Shown here piece after piece: positions 5,537 through 6,250 of a stretch of 6,250 nt of DNA. The DNA comes from Lysobacterales bacterium (GTDB lineage: Bacteria; Pseudomonadota; Gammaproteobacteria; Xanthomonadales; Marinicellaceae). The translations under genes were made by a program, and so were the position numbers. The notes beneath the pieces are model-generated. The model did not search any database. It worked only from the letters and a program-made list of their open reading frames with translations, and was not told where the DNA came from. Numbering within the stretch: position 1 is the stretch's first letter; each line of letters begins with the position of its first letter. The stretch is taken from NCBI GenBank assembly GCA_027083915.1, contig JALWML010000159.1, positions 1 to 6,250 of the forward strand, written 5' to 3'.

Positions 5537-6250
5537 TTGAATAAGAAAATATCACGATTAAGGGGAATGTATGATGTTTTGCCAAGTGAGAGTTGGATTT
5601 GGCAACGGGTTGAGCGTATCGCAGAAGAAACATTTCAATCGTATTCTTACCAACAAATAAGGTTTCCTATTGTTGAAAAAACGCAACTGTTTCATACCAC
5701 AATTGGTGAAGCAACCGATGTGGTGGAAAAAGAAATGTTTTCTTTTAACAGTCGTTCTGGCAATTCAATAAGCCTAAGACCAGAGGGTACTGCAGGTTGT
5801 GTTAGGGCAGTTATACAAAATGACTTATGCAATCGAGGCTTGACTCAAAAACTCTGGTACATCGGGCCCATGTTCCGCTATGAAAGACCACAGAAAGGCA
5901 GAAATCGCCAATTCACTCAAATTGGAGCCGAATATTTTAATGTCGAATCGGCACACGCAGATGCCGAACTTATTTTAATGACAGCTCGATTGTGGAAAAA
6001 CCTCAGTTTACCAAATATAAAACTAGAAATTAACTCGTTGGGAACGAGTGAATCCCGAAAAGCCTACCGTGAAGTGCTTATTAGTTATTTCCAACAATAT
6101 GCAGAATTATTGGATGAAGATGCGCAAAGGCGTTTGTTAACTAATCCTCTTAGAATTTTAGACTCTAAAAACCCTAAAATGAAGACCATTATCGATAATG
6201 CCCCAATATTGAGTGATTATTTAGATGATGAGTCCAAAGAACATTTTGAA
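5537..6250 (+). CDS. hisS: Histidyl-tRNA synthetase (class II), 3' end outside the window
   Basis: HisRS charges tRNA-His with histidine in the cytoplasm. The visible 238 codons, about 56% of the 424-residue E. coli enzyme, cover most of the class II catalytic core. Landmarks are SRLRGMYDVLP at 6-16, IRFPIVEKTQLF at 41-52 (motif 1 region), GEATDVVEKEMFSF at 57-70, LRPEGTAGCVRA at 80-91, and motif 2 as WYIGPMFRYERPQKGRNRQF at 107-126, with its ATP-binding arginine. I chose TTG at 5537 as the start. An in-frame stop (TAG, 5525-5527) lies just upstream, no ATG or GTG lies between, and the next in-frame ATG (5567) would cut off the conserved LRG before M-x-D. A weak AGAG precedes TTG by 7 bases. 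The frame leaves the right edge without a stop. Confidence 0.96.
   Translation, partial: MNKKISRLRGMYDVLPSESWIWQRVERIAEETFQSYSYQQIRFPIVEKTQLFHTTIGEATDVVEKEMFSFNSRSGNSISLRPEGTAGCVRAVIQNDLCNRGLTQKLWYIGPMFRYERPQKGRNRQFTQIGAEYFNVESAHADAELILMTARLWKNLSLPNIKLEINSLGTSESRKAYREVLISYFQQYAELLDEDAQRRLLTNPLRILDSKNPKMKTIIDNAPILSDYLDDESKEHFE

Noticed and set aside
5567..5569. ATG as the hisS start, with AGGGG immediately upstream
   Set aside because: The purine run is only one base from the ATG, too close for a ribosome site, and this start would remove the conserved LRG that precedes the M-x-D motif of HisRS.

Overview
The window looks like chromosomal DNA from an AT-rich gammaproteobacterium (roughly one third G+C by eye). 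The run ndk - rlmN - pilF/pilW - rodZ - hisS is a typical gammaproteobacterial housekeeping block, and each product matches its family along its length, so the class is well supported. The genus cannot be told from this sequence.

Left part, minus strand (1-1939): two genes are read leftward as a probable two-gene operon. The first is a TetR-family regulator that resembles the fatty-acid-responsive repressor PsrA. Seven bases after it begins a long frame that runs off the left edge after 435 codons. Its product resembles the membrane-anchored acyl-CoA dehydrogenase FadE, but the usual FAD-contact motif is eroded. In the divergent intergenic region a 16-bp imperfect palindrome (2000-2015) fits the published PsrA operator pattern with one mismatch, which suggests autoregulation and fatty-acid control.

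Middle (1940-2227): a 288-bp AT-rich divergent intergenic region. It holds the palindrome, a consensus -10 box facing ndk, an 11-bp direct repeat, and an 11-bp-stem inverted repeat just ahead of the ndk ribosome binding site.

Right part, plus strand (2228-5450): ndk, rlmN, pilF and rodZ are packed with gaps of 13, 5 and 1 bases and are probably co-transcribed. They serve nucleotide balance (Ndk), methylation of 23S rRNA and tRNA (RlmN), type IV pilus secretin assembly (PilF/PilW lipoprotein) and cell shape (RodZ).

After rodZ comes an 86-bp gap and then hisS (histidyl-tRNA synthetase, 5537 to the right edge). It probably starts at TTG and has its own candidate promoter inside an inverted repeat. 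ispG, which commonly sits between rodZ and hisS, is absent here. I saw no insertion sequence, CRISPR array, tRNA, rRNA or phage element. I also saw no clear sign of an undescribed defence or mobile system. The most unusual items are the degenerate FadE-like protein paired with a PsrA-like regulator, the missing ispG, and the inverted repeat over the hisS start region.
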